Assembly (NCBI GenBank): GCA_039707465.1
Contig: CM077644.1
Location: forward strand, 196,637,962-196,701,961
Direction: 5' to 3'
From: Rhabdophis nuchalis
Lineage: Eukaryota > Chordata > Lepidosauria > Squamata > Natricidae
Length of the DNA stretch: 64,000 nucleotides
The position numbers and the translations under genes are program-made. The notes below the pieces were generated by a model. That model was not told the origin of the DNA, did not search any database, and worked only from the letters and a program-made list of their open reading frames with translations. Shown here piece after piece: positions 43,886 through 53,657 of the stretch. How positions within the stretch are numbered: the first letter of the stretch is position 1; each line of letters begins with the position of its first letter.

Positions 43886-45580
43886 TTCAAAATTCAATTC
43901 AAATTCAAATTTAATTTGTAGAACCGCTCCCTCTCCCCACAGGGACTCGGGGCGGTGCACAGGGAAAGTAAAAACAATAAATATACAAATATAAATACAT
44001 AATATAAAAACAGATTAAATCTATTCCTGTGCTAAAACCCGTTAAACTAAAATACCCAGCAGCTATAAATAAGTTTAAAACCCCATAGAAAGAGAGACTA
44101 GCCTAGGCCGGCCAAGCGGAAAAAGTGTGTTTTTAATTTCAGACGGAAGGAGCGGAGGTCCGTAGTCGTTCTAATATCGGGGGGAAGGTCGTTCCAGAGG
44201 GCCGGGCCCGCCACAGAGAGAGCCCTTCCCCTGGGCGTCGCCCGCTGACACAGTCTAGTGGACGGCACCCAGAGAAGTCCCTCTCTGTGGGAGCGAATCG
44301 GCCGTGAGGATGTATGAGGCAGGATCCAATCCCGCAGGTAGCTAGGTCCCGAGCCATGGAGCGCTTTAAAAATGATAATTAACACCTTGAAGCGCACCCG
44401 GAAGACGACAGGCAGCCAGTGCAGCTCACACAAGAGCGGTGTTACATGGGTAAACCTGGCGGTTCCCATAATTGCTCGCGCGGCTGCAATTGGCGAACCA
44501 GGCGAACCTGGTAAAACGCCCTCCTGGCCACGGCTGTCACTTGATCTTCCATAGACAGCCGGGCATCCAGGAGGACACCCAAATTGCGCGCCCCATCCAC
44601 AGGGGCAAGATGTTCGCCCCCTATGGCCAGCGATGGAGTGAGCTGGTTGAATAGGGGAGCCGGAAACCACAGCCACTCGGTCTTGGTCGGGTTGAGCCTG
44701 AGTCCGTTACTTCCCATCCAGATCCGCACGGCTTCCAGGCACTGGCACATCACCGCTATGGCATCGTTGGGGTGGTTTGGGGTAGATATATACAGCTGAG
44801 TGTCATCAGCATAAAGATGGTACTCTACCCCAAAACCACGGATGATCTCACCCAGCGGCTTCATGTATGTGCTAAACAGGAGAGGCGAGAGGACCGACCC
44901 CTGAGGCACCCCACATGTGAGGGGTCTTGAGGTCGACCTCTGCTCTCCTGCCAACACAAATTGCGATCGGCCAGAGAAGTAGGAGGAGAACCACCGTAAA
45001 ACGGTGCCTCCCACCCCCAACCCCCCCAGCCGATGCAATAGGATACCATGGTCGATGGTATCGAAAGCCGCCGAGAGGTCTAATAGGACCAGGATGGAGG
45101 AACAACCCCCATCTCTGGCCCTCCAGAGATCATCAACCAACACGACCAATGCACGACCAATGCCAAAAGCCGGACTGGCGCGGATCTAGATAGTCAACTT
45201 CCTCCAGGTGATGGGGAAACTGTTGTGCCACCACACTCTCAACAACCTTCGCCAGAAAGGGAAGGTTGGAGACTGGACGATAGTTGTTTAATAGAGCTGG
45301 ATCCAAAGAGGGCTTCTTAAGGAGGGGCCTCACCATCGCTTCTTTTAGGGAAGCAGGCAAGGAACCCTCACTTAAGGATGCGTTGACAACCTCTTGGAGC
45401 CAGCCTCGTGTCACCTCCCAGGATGCCAGTACAAGCCAGGAGGGACACGGGTTCAATAAACATGTGGTGGCTCGCAGTCGCCCACGTAACCTGTCCATAT
45501 CTTCGGAAGTAACGGAGTCACTACCTAGGATTGAACTCACAAACTCCTGATTAGGAGGCGAGAGCTCCACCTCTAGGTCA
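43886..45580 (-). mobile_element. L2 LINE, 5'-truncated with internal deletion
   Basis: A minus-strand L2. The RT coding region is at 45570-44098 and the 3' UTR (complement of GGGACTCGGGGCGGTGCAC) runs to about 43886. The frame is broken in two places described under the pseudogene entry. It is close to the copies at 11095-12858 and 22619-25985. Confidence 0.87.
44098..45570 (-). pseudogene. L2 reverse transcriptase, broken
   Basis: Three frame pieces are seen: 45570-45133 (RT start to DPRQSGF), 45149-44442 ([23 protein letters not shown]) and 44676-44098 (C terminus to FFRLAGLG). Relative to 11101-12645 the first break is a small rearrangement at PGHSTETAL, where CACGACCAATG is duplicated. 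The second is a deletion of about 130 bases between RQL and AAARAIMG. Neither break leaves a functional enzyme. Confidence 0.85.
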
Positions 45581-46395
45581 TAGCAGCAGATGCATTTACA
45601 TCTGGGGCATTTATTTCAGGTAGGATATTTACAAATCTTTTAAACTTCTGTACTATATTATTTTATCTGAGAATCATATCCTTGAGCACACTAAATTATC
45701 TATATCCATTTTTCATCCTGCTTACAATGGATAAAATTGGTTCAAAACAAATAAGATAGCTAAAGTTCAAAGGAAAGTGCTCAGATATGTAAAATCTGGT
45801 GAGTCATTAAATTTATAATTAAAAATAGCAATAATGTTAGTAAATGTTACTAAAAGTAACATTATTATAAATACAATGTATAAAAATCCAATGTGGTTAT
45901 ATGAAATCAAATAACAACTCAATCCAGAGTTCTCACTTGAATACAAATGACCAGGCTCAAATTATCCTAATTTGAACACATCGTTCAAAGACCTAATTCC
46001 CTTAGGAAGCATAGACTGTAGTACTGGGAAAGATGGAAGGAAAGAGAAAAGGGGGAAACCAACAAGGTGGATTATTACAATTAAAGCAATTATAATTACA
46101 GTAGCAATAGGTACAGCATTGGAAAATCAAGATAAGGACATATCATCCAATATTCATATTCATCATTAGATATTATCATAGCTGACATTGACTTGATGGC
46201 ACATAATCATTTAATTTTATTAAACTCTATGACAATACTTTTGGGATCTACTCTTTAAGGGCAAAGTCAATAATATTGTACTAAATTTCAAGATAACAGA
46301 ATCAAAAACATAAGTAAAACTGGACCCTGGTGGCATGTGGAAAAATACCAAATGTCTTGTATAAATCTGCAATACATTATTCCTGAATACATATA
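45581..46395. other. Anonymous non-coding DNA
   Basis: AT-rich, no gene recognised. Confidence 0.4.
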
Positions 46396-46635
46396 GTCCA
46401 TTGAGAAAGTATCGAGTATTCACTTTTGTCACTTTTCTTACGTTGCAGCCTTTTTCTACCGTTGTTAAAATTTATTTTTTTCATTAATCTACACTCAGTA
46501 CCCCATAATGACAAAGTGAAAACAGAATTTTATAAATGTCTTGTAAATTTATTAAACAGGAAAAACTATAAAATCAGGCTGCAACATAACAAAAGTGACA
46601 AAAATGAAGAGGGTCAATACTTTCTCAATTCACTG
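46396..46635. mobile_element. Tc1/mariner-type MITE
   Basis: TIR themes TTGAGAAAGTATCGAGTATT and CTTACGTTGCAGCC at the left mirror GGCTGCAACATAAC and GTCAATACTTTCTCAA at the right, with TA on both sides. CTACACTCAGTACCCCATAA and TGACAAAGTGAAAACAGAAT are typical of a widespread vertebrate Tc1-like family. There is no transposase. Confidence 0.75.
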
Positions 46636-46906
46636 TAAGTATTATTAAAATTTAGATTATATCCAAGAATAGATTTTATAAAATCACTAAAACTTACTGT
46701 TGAATAGACATAAGCAGAATTGTATTATGACAGCACAATGATCTGAGTGAAGTAAATGAGTGATGGCTGCCTAGAACCTATTGATTTTCCTTTTTTGAGT
46801 TAATATGCAGACCTACAATTTTCTTTCTGTTTCCCACTTGTCATCTAAGGCAGAGTTCCTTAATCTTTCTGGCTTTGTGAACTGGCAGGAGCAGAGAGGG
46901 GATGAT

Positions 46907-47328
46907 TGCATGCAAGTGGCACAGGACCTAGTTATTTGCGGGATCGTATCCTGCCCCATACATCCCTTCGGCCGCGGTGCCTTCTCTATGATGGGCCCGA
47001 CCCTTTGGAACGACCTTCCCCCTGATATCAGAACGACCACGGATCCGCTCCTTCCACAAGAAACTCAAGATATATTTGTTCCATCTAGCCGGCTTTGCCT
47101 AATTTCATGCTGCTCGCCCCAGTCTGTGATTTTAAATGATTTTATTCGGTTTTATGGGGTTACTTTTTAACTTTTATAAATTTGTACAGGGGATTATTTA
47201 ATTCGATTTTAACTTTGTTTGTATTGTTTTGATTTTAGTAGTTTTAATTTTTACCTGTACACCGCCCCGAGTCCCTTCAGGGAGAGGGGGCGGTCTAGAT
47301 ATCACATTAAATAAATAAAAATAAATAA
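46907..47328 (+). mobile_element. L2 LINE 3' fragment with internal deletion
   Basis: GCACAGGACCTAGTTATTTG to CATCCCTTCGGCCG, then a jump to GCCTTCTCTATGATGGGCCC, AACGACCTTCCCCCTGATAT and the L2 3' UTR (ACACCGCCCCGAGTCCCTTC), ending in an AAATAAATAAAAATAAATAA tail. The segment coding for the SHREGLL block is deleted. Confidence 0.8.
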
Positions 47329-48054
47329 GTGGCCTGCAAGCATACACTTGGCAATTCCATTTGTTGCTCCATGCTCACACAAGTAGGAATTTGTGTATGT
47401 GCTCACCATTTCCGCAGTCCGGTTGCAAACAGCTCACAGCCAGCGGTGGTATTCAGCTGGTTCTGACTGGTTTTCCTGAACCAGTAGTAATGATTATGCA
47501 CAGTTCTGCAAACTGGCAAATTCCATCATTGGCTGGCCTCGCCCCGCCCCTCCCTTCCCCGCCCCTCCCACTCACTCCGTTTTACACCTCACCTGCCTAG
47601 AGTCAAGCACCATAGTTGCTGCTGCTGTCTTGCCTCCACCACACTGCCCAGCTGATCTCTGCCTGGTGAGTCTTCTTTTCCTTCTCCGCAGCTACCTCCC
47701 CCACAGGCCAGCCATGTTTGCCTGCCAATCTCTTTCCCTCATACCAGCAGCTCCCTTTCTCATTTCCCTATTGAGTGCAGCACCCAGGATTCTCTTTGAT
47801 AGAGCGCACACCTAAGATTTCCCCCTTGCAGCCCACCGCTGTGACATTGGGAAAGGCTTGGGGCTGACAAAAACAAGCATTGCAAAAAAAAAATTCATTA
47901 GTTTGCACTTTGCAGCTTACCATCACAGAAGTTTGTTTGAGTAAGAGTGTGTGCATGTGCGTGTGTCTTGTCTTGGGTTGAATAAACCAGATGGCAATGG
48001 CTGATTTCATCCAAAGCAGTTTTTTTGTTTCAGGTGGATCTATCCTAGCCTTAG

Positions 48055-48275
48055 AAGGAGAGACGAAAGGAGAAAGGGAAGAGAGAGAGAGAAGAGAGAG
48101 CAAGGAGCAACAAAAAAGAAAGAGACAAAGAGAAAGAAAAAGAAAGAGGGAAGGAGGGAGGGAAAAGTGAATGGCAAATAGTTGCTTGGATGGTTGTATT
48201 GATGGGTGGATGGATGGAAGGATAGATATATGAAGGGAGGGGGGGGAGAAAGAAAAAAAGGAGAGGAAGGAACGA
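48055..48275. repeat. Purine-rich low-complexity DNA
   Basis: GAAAGGAGAAAGGGAAGAGA and AAAGAGGGAAGGAGGGAGGG type sequence; minus-strand frames through it are artefacts of composition. Confidence 0.75.
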
Positions 48276-48315
48276 CCACAAACCCTGGCACTAGATACCG
48301 CTTCAGAAAATGCTT

Positions 48316-48420
48316 TGAAACAGCATAGCAATCTAGAGCTGGAAGGGATCTTGGAGGTCATCTAGTCCAATCCACTGCTCCAGCAGGAAACCTTGTATCC
48401 TTTGGATTATTTTGGTGCCT
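48316..48420 (-). mobile_element. CR1 LINE 3' terminal fragment
   Basis: GAGCTGGAAGGGATCTTGGA, GTCATCTAGTCCAATCCACT and CAGCAGGAAACCTTGTATCC are the complement of the CR1 3' UTR. Confidence 0.75.
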
Positions 48421-48489
48421 CTAACAGAGAGGAAAATTGCCAGAAAGGAGAAGGAGTTTATTAGGACAAGACTGTCATGCAGAGGAAAG

Positions 48490-48620
48490 CAGATATAGTC
48501 CTTGACTTCTGACCACAATTGAGCCCAATATTTTGGTTGCTAAGCAAGACTGTTGTTAAGTGAGTTTCACCACATTTTACTCAATACATGACATCTCCTG
48601 GCTCTAACAGTCATGTGCAG
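48490..48620 (+). mobile_element. CAGGTAGTCCTC-family MITE fragment
   Basis: TATAGTCCTTGACTTCTGACC, ATTGAGCCCAATATTTTGGT and GCTAAGCAAGACTGTTGTTA occur in the order of the family's left half. Confidence 0.5.
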
Positions 48621-48777
48621 GCTAGGGAAGAAAATCAGAAGGTGTGTATAATGTTCTACTGCTACAGTTAAATGTGTGGCAGAAAGTGGAGTCTGGGTGT
48701 AATTTTCCAAATGCAGTAAGTGAGGTTGAATCTGTATAGTTTTAGAAGGGATGTGTGTGTGTACATACAAATACAGT

Positions 48778-48850
48778 ATGTATGTATGTATGTATGTATG
48801 TATGTATGTATGTATGTATGTACGTATATATATATTGATATATATATCAA
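48778..48850. repeat. (GTAT)n and TA microsatellites
   Basis: About 11 TATG units followed by TA-rich DNA. Confidence 0.85.
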
Positions 48851-48851
48851 A

Positions 48852-48935
48852 TCCCTGTAGGGAAGTATGGCCAGCTGACGAGGGCTAAGGAGCCCGAAAT
48901 GGATCCATCCTGGTCTCTTAATTAATTATTATTAA
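48852..48935 (+). mobile_element. SINE 3' body (same family as 550-692)
   Basis: GGAAGTATGGCCAGCTGACG, GGGCTAAGGAGCCCGAAATG and GATCCATCCTGGTCTC match the body following the pol III boxes at 550-692. Confidence 0.6.
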
Positions 48936-48954
48936 TCATCCCTTAAAGAAATTT

Positions 48955-49058
<104 letters not shown>

Positions 49059-49764
49059 CTCAGATAATGTATCCTTTTGTGTGCCTATACACACTATACT
49101 ATGTAATATGTATGTACACATATGGCATATATACATAGGATTAAATAGTGTATTTTGGATGTTCAGTAGTAAGACAGGGAAATTGTATCTCTTTGAGGCC
49201 TTTGACATGAGAAAAGGCCAGGCAAGGTGCCTCTTGACGTGAATGACATCAAGTTGGCCATGCCCACCCAACCACACCCACCCAGTTATGACCATTGAGT
49301 CACACCCACCAAGTCACATGGCCACCAAGCCACACGCACAGAACCGGTAGTAAAATAAATTCAATCCCACCAGTGGGCCATAGTCCAGAGATTGGGGACC
49401 CATGATCTATAAAGCTAATATCTTCTGAAATATCAACCTCAGAAAGTAACCCACTGCTATGGTCCCCAATCTTTGGCATGGCCCTAAAATTATAATATTA
49501 AAACTATTTTGCCATTTATGTTTCAACAGCAAATGTTTAGTGTTTTTCAAGATATTCTTGAGAATTGTGGCTTCAAAAGCATTTGTTTGGCTTATTTGCT
49601 ATAGTACCTCACAAGGCTTTCAGGCACAATTGTTCAAAAAATAAAATCCTTAAATTATACTGCTGCATGGAAGACTATAAGGCAGTGCTTTCCAAACCTG
49701 AGTAAATTATTAAAAGTTGGATAAAATAAGCGTTGGTCCTTACCTGATACGCCTATTTTCTGTG

Positions 49765-49874
49765 CAGGAAGTCAGCATCTTGGCTGGGTAAGATTCCTCC
49801 GCTCTCATTGGAGGCTGAGTCTGGGCAAAGTCTTTTGTCCCGCCCTTCCTGCGCACGCAGCCCAGTTTCAAAAC
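49765..49874 (+). repeat. DIRS terminal inverted repeat, 3' side
   Basis: From CAGGAAGTCAGCATC to CCCAGTTTCAAAAC; an exact or near-exact inverted copy of 55504-55613. Confidence 0.9.
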
Positions 49875-50071
49875 GAAGACGATCCCAGACTCGAAGCGTC
49901 TTGATCACGAATGTAGCAAGTGAAGAAAACAGCCGGATCCAACTCAATGAGAGCCCATGTAAAAAACAACCACTGAGAAGCACAGTAACATAGCACTAAA
50001 CAAAACAGGTGTCAAGGCTGAACGAACCCTGACCTGAATCAACAGAAGATACAAGAACCCTCGGGGCGGGG

Positions 50072-50162
50072 CAAGATGCTGACTTCCTGCACAGAAAATA
50101 GGCGTATCAGGTAAGGACCAACGCTTATTTTCCTGTCACAGGAAGTCAGCATCTTGGCTGGG
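50072..50162. repeat. DIRS internal complementary region
   Basis: The left part (TGCACAGAAAATAGGCGTAT, CAGGTAAGGACCAACGC) is complementary to 49723-49790. The right part (TTTTCCTGTCACAGGAAGTC) is complementary to 55590-55624. The two overlap at TTTT. Confidence 0.9.
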
Positions 50163-50196
50163 ACATACCAAAGCGGTAGGTGTCCCCGGGCGGGAA

Positions 50197-52179
50197 TCAC
50201 AAGTGGTCAGGCCTCTCAGCACGAACTACAGACTGGAGGACCCTCCGGCCAAAGGCCACATCGGCTGATGCAAAGGTGTCAATCTTATAATGAGTAATGA
50301 AGGGCGAAGGGGAGGCCCACGTGGCCGCTTTACAGATCTCCTGAAGGGAAGCCTGGGCTGCCCAGGCCGCAGAGGTGGCCGCGCTCCTCGTGGAATGAGC
50401 CGTTAAGCGGCCGGGGACCGCTGAGGAGCGGGCCTGGTAGGCCATGGAGATACAGGCCCTGATCCAACGCCCAATGGTAACCGAGGAGACCTTCCTACCC
50501 AACGAGGAAGGCTGGAAGGACACAAACAAGGCCTCAGAGGCGCGGAAGGCCTCCGTACGTTTAAGATAGACCTTGAGAGCCCTGCGCACGTCTAACTTGC
50601 GCCACCTACGTTCCAGGGGGTGAGCAGGGTCGGGACAAAAATTTGGCAAGACCAATTCCTGAGAACGGTGGAAGCAAGAACACACCTTCGGGATGAAGGC
50701 TGGGTCCAACCTCAACACTACTCTGTCCTGGTGAAAGATACAGAGTTCCTCCCTGACCGACAGGGCCTGCAGCTCGGAGATTCTGCGAGCCGAGGTAATT
50801 GCAACGAGGAAGGCCACCTTGAACGAAAGGAAACGCAGAGGCACCTCCTTCAACGGTTCAAATGGAGGACCAATGAGGGAATCCAACACCAAAGGAAGAT
50901 CCCAGGAGGGGTAACGCTTGACCGCAGGAGGAGTCAAGTTCGAGGCCCCCTTGAAGAACAGGCGCACCGTGGGCATCTGAGACAGGGACAGGGAGCCACC
51001 GCAGGTGAGCACGGATGAGATGGCCGCCAACTGACGCCTGATGGTGTTCAACGCCAACCCTTTGTCGAAGCCCGATTGGAGGAAGTCCAGGACCTGCGGA
51101 ACGGTAGACTGAAGAGGGTGAAGGGACTTACCCGCACACCAACGGCAAAACGCCCGCCAGGTAGAATCATAAATACGGTTCGTTGCGGGACGCCTCGACG
51201 CCTGGATGGTGCGGATGACCCCAGGGGAATAGTTGTCACGAATCAGAATGCTCCGCTCAACCGCCAGGCGGTCAACTGGAGCCATTGCGGGTTCGGGTGC
51301 TCCAGCGACCCCTGGACGAGGGATATCCTGTCGTTGGGGATCCTCCACGGTCTCTCCACTGATAGACTCCGCAAGTCCGCAAACCAAGGTCTGCGGGGCC
51401 AATGCGGGGCCAGAAGAATCACCTCCGCCTTCTCCGACACGATCTTCTGCAGGACCCGGGGAAGAAGGGGCAATGGAGGAAAGGCATAAAGGAGGCCGAG
51501 GGGCCATCTGCACCGCAAAGCGTCCGCCCCTTCCGCCCCCCTTGACGGGAAGCGTGAGAAGAACCTCGGGAGCTGAGCGTTGGAAGGGGTGGCAAAGAGG
51601 TCCATCACCGGTTCCCCAAACAAGGCCACTATGTCCTGGAAGAGGCTGGGGCACAGCTGCCACTCCGCGTTGTCCATGACCTCTCGGCTGAGCCAGTCGG
51701 CCTGCACATTCGAGACCCCTGAAATGTGTTCCGCCGTCAAGGAGGCCAGGTGGCGCTCGGCCCAGAGGCCCAACTGCTTGGCCTCGACCATGAGGGAGTG
51801 AGCCCTGGTGCCCCCCTGACGGTTGACATGTGCCTTGGCTGCCATGTTGTCCGTGAGCACCAGGACATGCCTCCCCCTCAGCAAAAGGACGAAGTGACGA
51901 AGGGCCAGGTGGATCGCCCGGAGCTCCAGCCAATTGATGCTGTGAGCTAAGTCGGCCGGCTGCCACCGGCCCTGCGCCCACCGCCCCAGGCAATGGGCCC
52001 CCCAACCAAAGAGGCTGGCGTCCGAGGTAACTGCCACCAACTCCTGTTCCTGGAAGAGGCGGCCCTTGGTGACCGCCTGTGACAACCACCATTGGAGGGA
52101 GCGGAAGGCCTCTAAGGGAAGACGAACTCGGGCCAGGGAACAACTGAGCAGCCGCTTCTGAAATGGCAAAAGAAACCAT
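50197..52179 (-). CDS. DIRS tyrosine recombinase (integrase)
   Basis: The frame opens with ATG at 52179 but overlaps the RT frame down to 51243, so residues 1-310 are probably not a conserved domain. From about residue 310 it reads as a tyrosine recombinase. An N-terminal SAM-like core (RRPATNRIYDSTWRAFCRWC) is followed by the catalytic block SARRISELQ (Arg, about 465), HSTRSAATSAAWA (His-x-x-Arg, about 595) and ITHYKIDTF (nucleophile Tyr, about 627). The enzyme would integrate the circular cDNA without target duplication. All four key residues are present. Confidence 0.88.
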   Translation of the reverse strand: MVSFAISEAAAQLFPGPSSSSLRGLPLPPMVVVTGGHQGPPLPGTGVGGSYLGRQPLWLGGPLPGAVGAGPVAAGRLSSQHQLAGAPGDPPGPSSLRPFAEGEACPGAHGQHGSQGTCQPSGGHQGSLPHGRGQAVGPLGRAPPGLLDGGTHFRGLECAGRLAQPRGHGQRGVAAVPQPLPGHSGLVWGTGDGPLCHPFQRSAPEVLLTLPVKGGGRGGRFAVQMAPRPPLCLSSIAPSSPGPAEDRVGEGGGDSSGPALAPQTLVCGLAESISGETVEDPQRQDIPRPGVAGAPEPAMAPVDRLAVERSILIRDNYSPGVIRTIQASRRPATNRIYDSTWRAFCRWCAGKSLHPLQSTVPQVLDFLQSGFDKGLALNTIRRQLAAISSVLTCGGSLSLSQMPTVRLFFKGASNLTPPAVKRYPSWDLPLVLDSLIGPPFEPLKEVPLRFLSFKVAFLVAITSARRISELQALSVREELCIFHQDRVVLRLDPAFIPKVCSCFHRSQELVLPNFCPDPAHPLERRWRKLDVRRALKVYLKRTEAFRASEALFVSFQPSSLGRKVSSVTIGRWIRACISMAYQARSSAVPGRLTAHSTRSAATSAAWAAQASLQEICKAATWASPSPFITHYKIDTFASADVAFGRRVLQSVVRAERPDHL

Positions 52180-53657
52180 TGGAGATCCCTCGTGTGAAGT
52201 CTGGCCCAGGGCACAATCCCGATGCAGGAAACCATGGTTCCCAGCAATTTCGAGAGGGAAGCCAGGGAAGGCCGTGCCTCTCCCCTGACCTGACGGACGA
52301 GCGCCCGGAGAGACTCCAGTCGCTCCTGAGACAGGAAGACCCTACCTCCCACCGTGTCAATCAGAGCCCCCAAGTGAACCAACCGAGTGGAGGGTTGGAA
52401 GTGGCTCTTGGGGGCATTGATGGAGAACCCATGGAGCTGAAGGGTGCGAATTGTAAAGGCCAGATCCCTGCGAGCCTGCCCCGGGGAGGGGGACAGCAGG
52501 AGGATGTCATCCAGGTACGCATTTAAACGAATGGGGACCTCCCTCAGGCTGGCCAACAAGGCAGCCAAAACCTTGGTGAAAACCCTAGGCGCGGAAGAGA
52601 GGCCAAAGGGAAGAGCCGTGTACTGATAGTGTTGGCCCAGGTACGCAAACCTGAGGAATTGCCTATGCTGTGGGGCTATGGGAATATGGAGATAGGCCTC
52701 AGTGAGGTCGATGGAAGTGAGAAAGTCCCCCTGCCGAACTCCCCACAAAATGGATTGCAATGAATGCATCTTGAACCTTTTGTAACGCAGAAACTTGTTT
52801 AATTTTTTAAGGTCAAGAATAGCCCTCCAGCCCCCTGAGGACTTAGGGATCACAAATATGATAGAATAGAAACCCAGGCCCTGCTGGTCAACGGGAACCA
52901 ATTCAATAGCCTTAATCTGCAGCAGATGCTGAACCGCTTCCAGCATGAGGCGGCGCCTCCCTGGATTAGAGGAGACCGGACAAGCCCTAAAACAGGACGG
53001 GGGAGGGGAGAGAAACTCCAACAACAAACCGTTTCTAACCGTGGACCTAACCCAAACATCGGACGTGGTCCTATCCCACTCGTCCGCAAAAAAGGTCAAC
53101 CTGCCCCCAATAGGGTGATCCTCAGATGGGGAACTAGTTCCTGCGGTAGGAACGCTGACCTCCCCCCCGAAAGGGCCGCTTGGATTGCTTGCCCCTCTGA
53201 AAGCGGTCGGATTGGCCCCTGTTCCTGGGAAAGTAGCCACCCTGGGAACGAAAGCCCTGAGACCCGTAATCCGCCCCCCGAAAGGACGAACCGTAGTCGA
53301 GGGCCCGAAAGGACGAACCCGACTCCTGACCCCGAAAGGGCCGCCTGGGATAAGGTGCTGCCCGGGGAAACCCCTTCTTGGGGGCCGTGGGCAAAATCTT
53401 CCGCTTGTCCTTGTTTTCAATGAGGAAGGGATCCAAGGCCTCCCCGAACAGGGAGCCCCCCTTGAAGGGGGCGGAAGCAAGCCGCCACTTGTGGCGCACA
53501 TCTGCCTGCCATTGCCGCAGCCACAAAAGACGCCGGGAAGCCACGGAGGAAGCCAAGGCCCTGGAGGCGAACCTGGCCGAGGCCAGAGTAGCATCAGATG
53601 TAAACTGCACGGCTGCCACCAGCTTGGCGATGTCCTGGTGGGCCCGGAAATCAGCAA
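51243..53657 (-). CDS. DIRS reverse transcriptase-RNase H (MT-like C terminus)
   Basis: The RT domain (about residues 230-480) includes GGWRAILDLKKLNKFLRYKR, TSIDLTEAYLHIPI, FGLSSAPRVFTKVL and the catalytic YLDDILLL (about residue 380). RNase H follows with TSDASLFGWG (about 545), INWLELRAIHLAL and LTDNMAAKAHVN, providing the acidic residues. The end carries the DIRS methyltransferase-like domain (MDLFATPSNAQLPRFFSRFP, LLYAFPPLPLLPRV). The codon at 53657 is TTG; ATGs occur at residue 22 and later, and the start is uncertain because the first 170 codons overlap gag. No internal stop. Confidence 0.9.
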   Translation of the reverse strand: MLISGPTRTSPSWWQPCSLHLMLLWPRPGSPPGPWLPPWLPGVFCGCGNGRQMCATSGGLLPPPSRGAPCSGRPWIPSSLKTRTSGRFCPRPPRRGFPGQHLIPGGPFGVRSRVRPFGPSTTVRPFGGRITGLRAFVPRVATFPGTGANPTAFRGASNPSGPFGGEVSVPTAGTSSPSEDHPIGGRLTFFADEWDRTTSDVWVRSTVRNGLLLEFLSPPPSCFRACPVSSNPGRRRLMLEAVQHLLQIKAIELVPVDQQGLGFYSIIFVIPKSSGGWRAILDLKKLNKFLRYKRFKMHSLQSILWGVRQGDFLTSIDLTEAYLHIPIAPQHRQFLRFAYLGQHYQYTALPFGLSSAPRVFTKVLAALLASLREVPIRLNAYLDDILLLSPSPGQARRDLAFTIRTLQLHGFSINAPKSHFQPSTRLVHLGALIDTVGGRVFLSQERLESLRALVRQVRGEARPSLASLSKLLGTMVSCIGIVPWARLHTRDLQWFLLPFQKRLLSCSLARVRLPLEAFRSLQWWLSQAVTKGRLFQEQELVAVTSDASLFGWGAHCLGRWAQGRWQPADLAHSINWLELRAIHLALRHFVLLLRGRHVLVLTDNMAAKAHVNRQGGTRAHSLMVEAKQLGLWAERHLASLTAEHISGVSNVQADWLSREVMDNAEWQLCPSLFQDIVALFGEPVMDLFATPSNAQLPRFFSRFPSRGAEGADALRCRWPLGLLYAFPPLPLLPRVLQKIVSEKAEVILLAPHWPRRPWFADLRSLSVERPWRIPNDRISLVQGSLEHPNPQWLQLTAWRLSGAF

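Noticed and set aside
47768..48361. A 197-codon minus frame rich in Ser, Pro and Phe
   Set aside because: It reads through a purine-rich low-complexity tract and a CR1 tail.
50620..51679. Plus-strand open frames of 130-150 codons across 50.6-55 kb
   Set aside because: They are antisense shadows of the GC-rich DIRS recombinase, RT and gag frames.
51243..53657. The RT/RNase H frame as a retroviral or LTR-element pol
   Set aside because: No protease, DDE integrase or LTRs; the inverted termini, internal complementary region and tyrosine recombinase identify DIRS.
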